Assembly: GCA_963576565.1 (NCBI GenBank)
Contig: OY755046.1
Coordinates: 56,833,471-56,897,470 of the forward strand
Source: Aspidapion aeneum
Taxonomy: Eukaryota > Arthropoda > Insecta > Coleoptera > Brentidae
Length of the DNA stretch: 64,000 nucleotides
Direction: 5' to 3'
In this document: positions 62,997 to 64,000 of the stretch, piece by piece
Numbering within the stretch: the first letter of the stretch is position 1
Layout: every line of letters begins with the position of its first letter
Position numbers and translations under genes: made by a program
Notes under the pieces: model-generated
The model's input: the letters and a program-made list of their open reading frames with translations, nothing else
Databases searched by the model: none
What the model was told of the DNA's origin: nothing

Positions 62997-64000
62997 AGAA
63001 ATTTTGATCACCCATTGCAAATGTCCTCTAATTTGCTGTAATTACTTTGTAGTCCTTACTGCTCCCACCTATCTTCCCTCCTGCCATTCCTCCCCATCCT
63101 CTTCAAAAACCATATTCGCATAATTATCAAATATAGGGCGATTTCAAAAATTCTTTCTGCACACGCTTTAAGATTGTTTTTCCAACAGCATTTTACTAGT
63201 TTCCCCCTCCCTCTTCCACTCTCCTCCCTGCCCTCCGTATTAGTAATAGTTGTAGCTATACCTTCCACAAATATAGACCGATTTTAAAAATTCTTTCTGC
63301 ACACACTTTAAGATTTTTTTCAAAACCACTTTACTACTTTTCCCCCTCCTTCTCCCCTTCCCCAATTTAACTCAATGTTTGTAGAAACGCACCTACCTAC
63401 CCTTTGGGCATAGTTCAATGTTTGACACAAATACATGATTTAGGTAACACCTAACTAGGTATAGTTTTTGCATCGTCACTTGAATAACTCCTAATACGGG
63501 GTTCTATCGATTTCATGAAATTTTGCTTCATTCTGCCCTTCAAAAGTTATCTAAACTCATATAAAATCTTCCTGGTATAATTTCAACCCTACCGACATAA
63601 AAGAGGCGCGGCTCTTTGCGGTCCGACCACAAAGTATTTGTTTTCCGACCGACCGAGCCCAGGTGGATGAACGGCACCTGATTGGCAGATTTTTTTGAGA
63701 TGCGCTTTTAATTGCTTTCGGGTGTGCTTTTCGGGACCCCTTTAGTCGGCAGTATGCAGAGTTAGAAAATAAATCAGTATCCTTCCTGTAGGTGTAGGAA
63801 TATAAAGTTTTATTATCTATTTTTATTTCTTTTCTTTTCATGAATATATCTACCGCAGCCCATGTCACTTTCTATAAAGGATATGCCAATGGTCGGCATT
63901 TATCTTTGTTCAACTGATCTTGCAAAAATTAAACCTTGGTTTAGTTAAATGAATTGTATATGTGTCACACATTGAATTAAGCACATATTTACAGGTGTAC
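62997..64000. repeat. Dispersed repeat R, inverted copy
   Basis: Reverse-complement match to 33,990-34,412, with an internal duplication (aattctttctgcacacRctt at 63,151 and 63,281) and about 430 bp of unrelated DNA inserted at 63,475-63,905. The window ends within it. Confidence 0.8.

Overview
The window is eukaryotic, intron-bearing and strongly AT-rich. Five host genes can be read through their splice sites, and most of the remaining DNA is transposon-derived. The gene content (FASTKD, Sgt1, HROB, low-molecular-weight tyrosine phosphatase, arylsulfatase B) together with BEL/Pao, RTE, Jockey/CR1-like, mariner, Tigger, PIF/Harbinger and foldback elements points to an insect with a transposon-rich genome. 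A beetle is my best guess, but that is inference. I saw no bacterial operon, CRISPR array or RNA gene.

Layout. 1-7061: a FAST-kinase-domain mitochondrial protein gene on the minus strand; its first intron (about 3 kb) holds a Tigger/pogo relic that a mariner element has jumped into. 7420-8324: a complete four-exon Sgt1 gene (minus). 8325-8601: a short divergent promoter shared with HROB. 8602-21900: HROB (plus), a homologous-recombination OB-fold protein; intron 1 carries a nearly complete antisense LINE, and introns 2-4 carry a helicase relic, MITEs and LINE debris. The last HROB exon occurs three times in tandem, each copy damaged differently. 21952-23118: the last two exons of an LMW-PTP gene (minus), convergent with HROB; its terminal exon was copied along with the HROB exon in the tandem repeat. 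23119-38340: no recognisable host gene, but four long palindromes, a roughly 1-kb hAT-like element built around 10-bp minisatellites, a roughly 1-kb element with CCCAYATAGCA termini, and several LINE pieces. 38341-59659: an eleven-exon arylsulfatase B-like gene (plus). Its 10-kb fourth intron contains an 8-kb BEL/Pao retrotransposon with apparently identical LTRs and a roughly 165-bp satellite array. 59660-64000: repeats, including an inverted counterpart of the 34-36.5 kb region.

How the parts relate. Sgt1 and FASTKD lie head-to-tail on one strand, Sgt1 and HROB are divergent, and HROB and LMW-PTP are convergent and nearly abutting. The host genes are unrelated in function: HSP90 co-chaperone, mitochondrial RNA biology, MCM8/9-linked recombination, signalling phosphatase and lysosomal or secreted sulfatase. 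The most unusual structures are the tandem triplication of the HROB/LMW-PTP tails, the young BEL/Pao copy whose integrase is broken, the minisatellite-bearing hAT-like element with an exact 8-bp target duplication, a 74-bp double-palindrome insertion with an 8-bp target duplication, and a cluster of long foldback palindromes.
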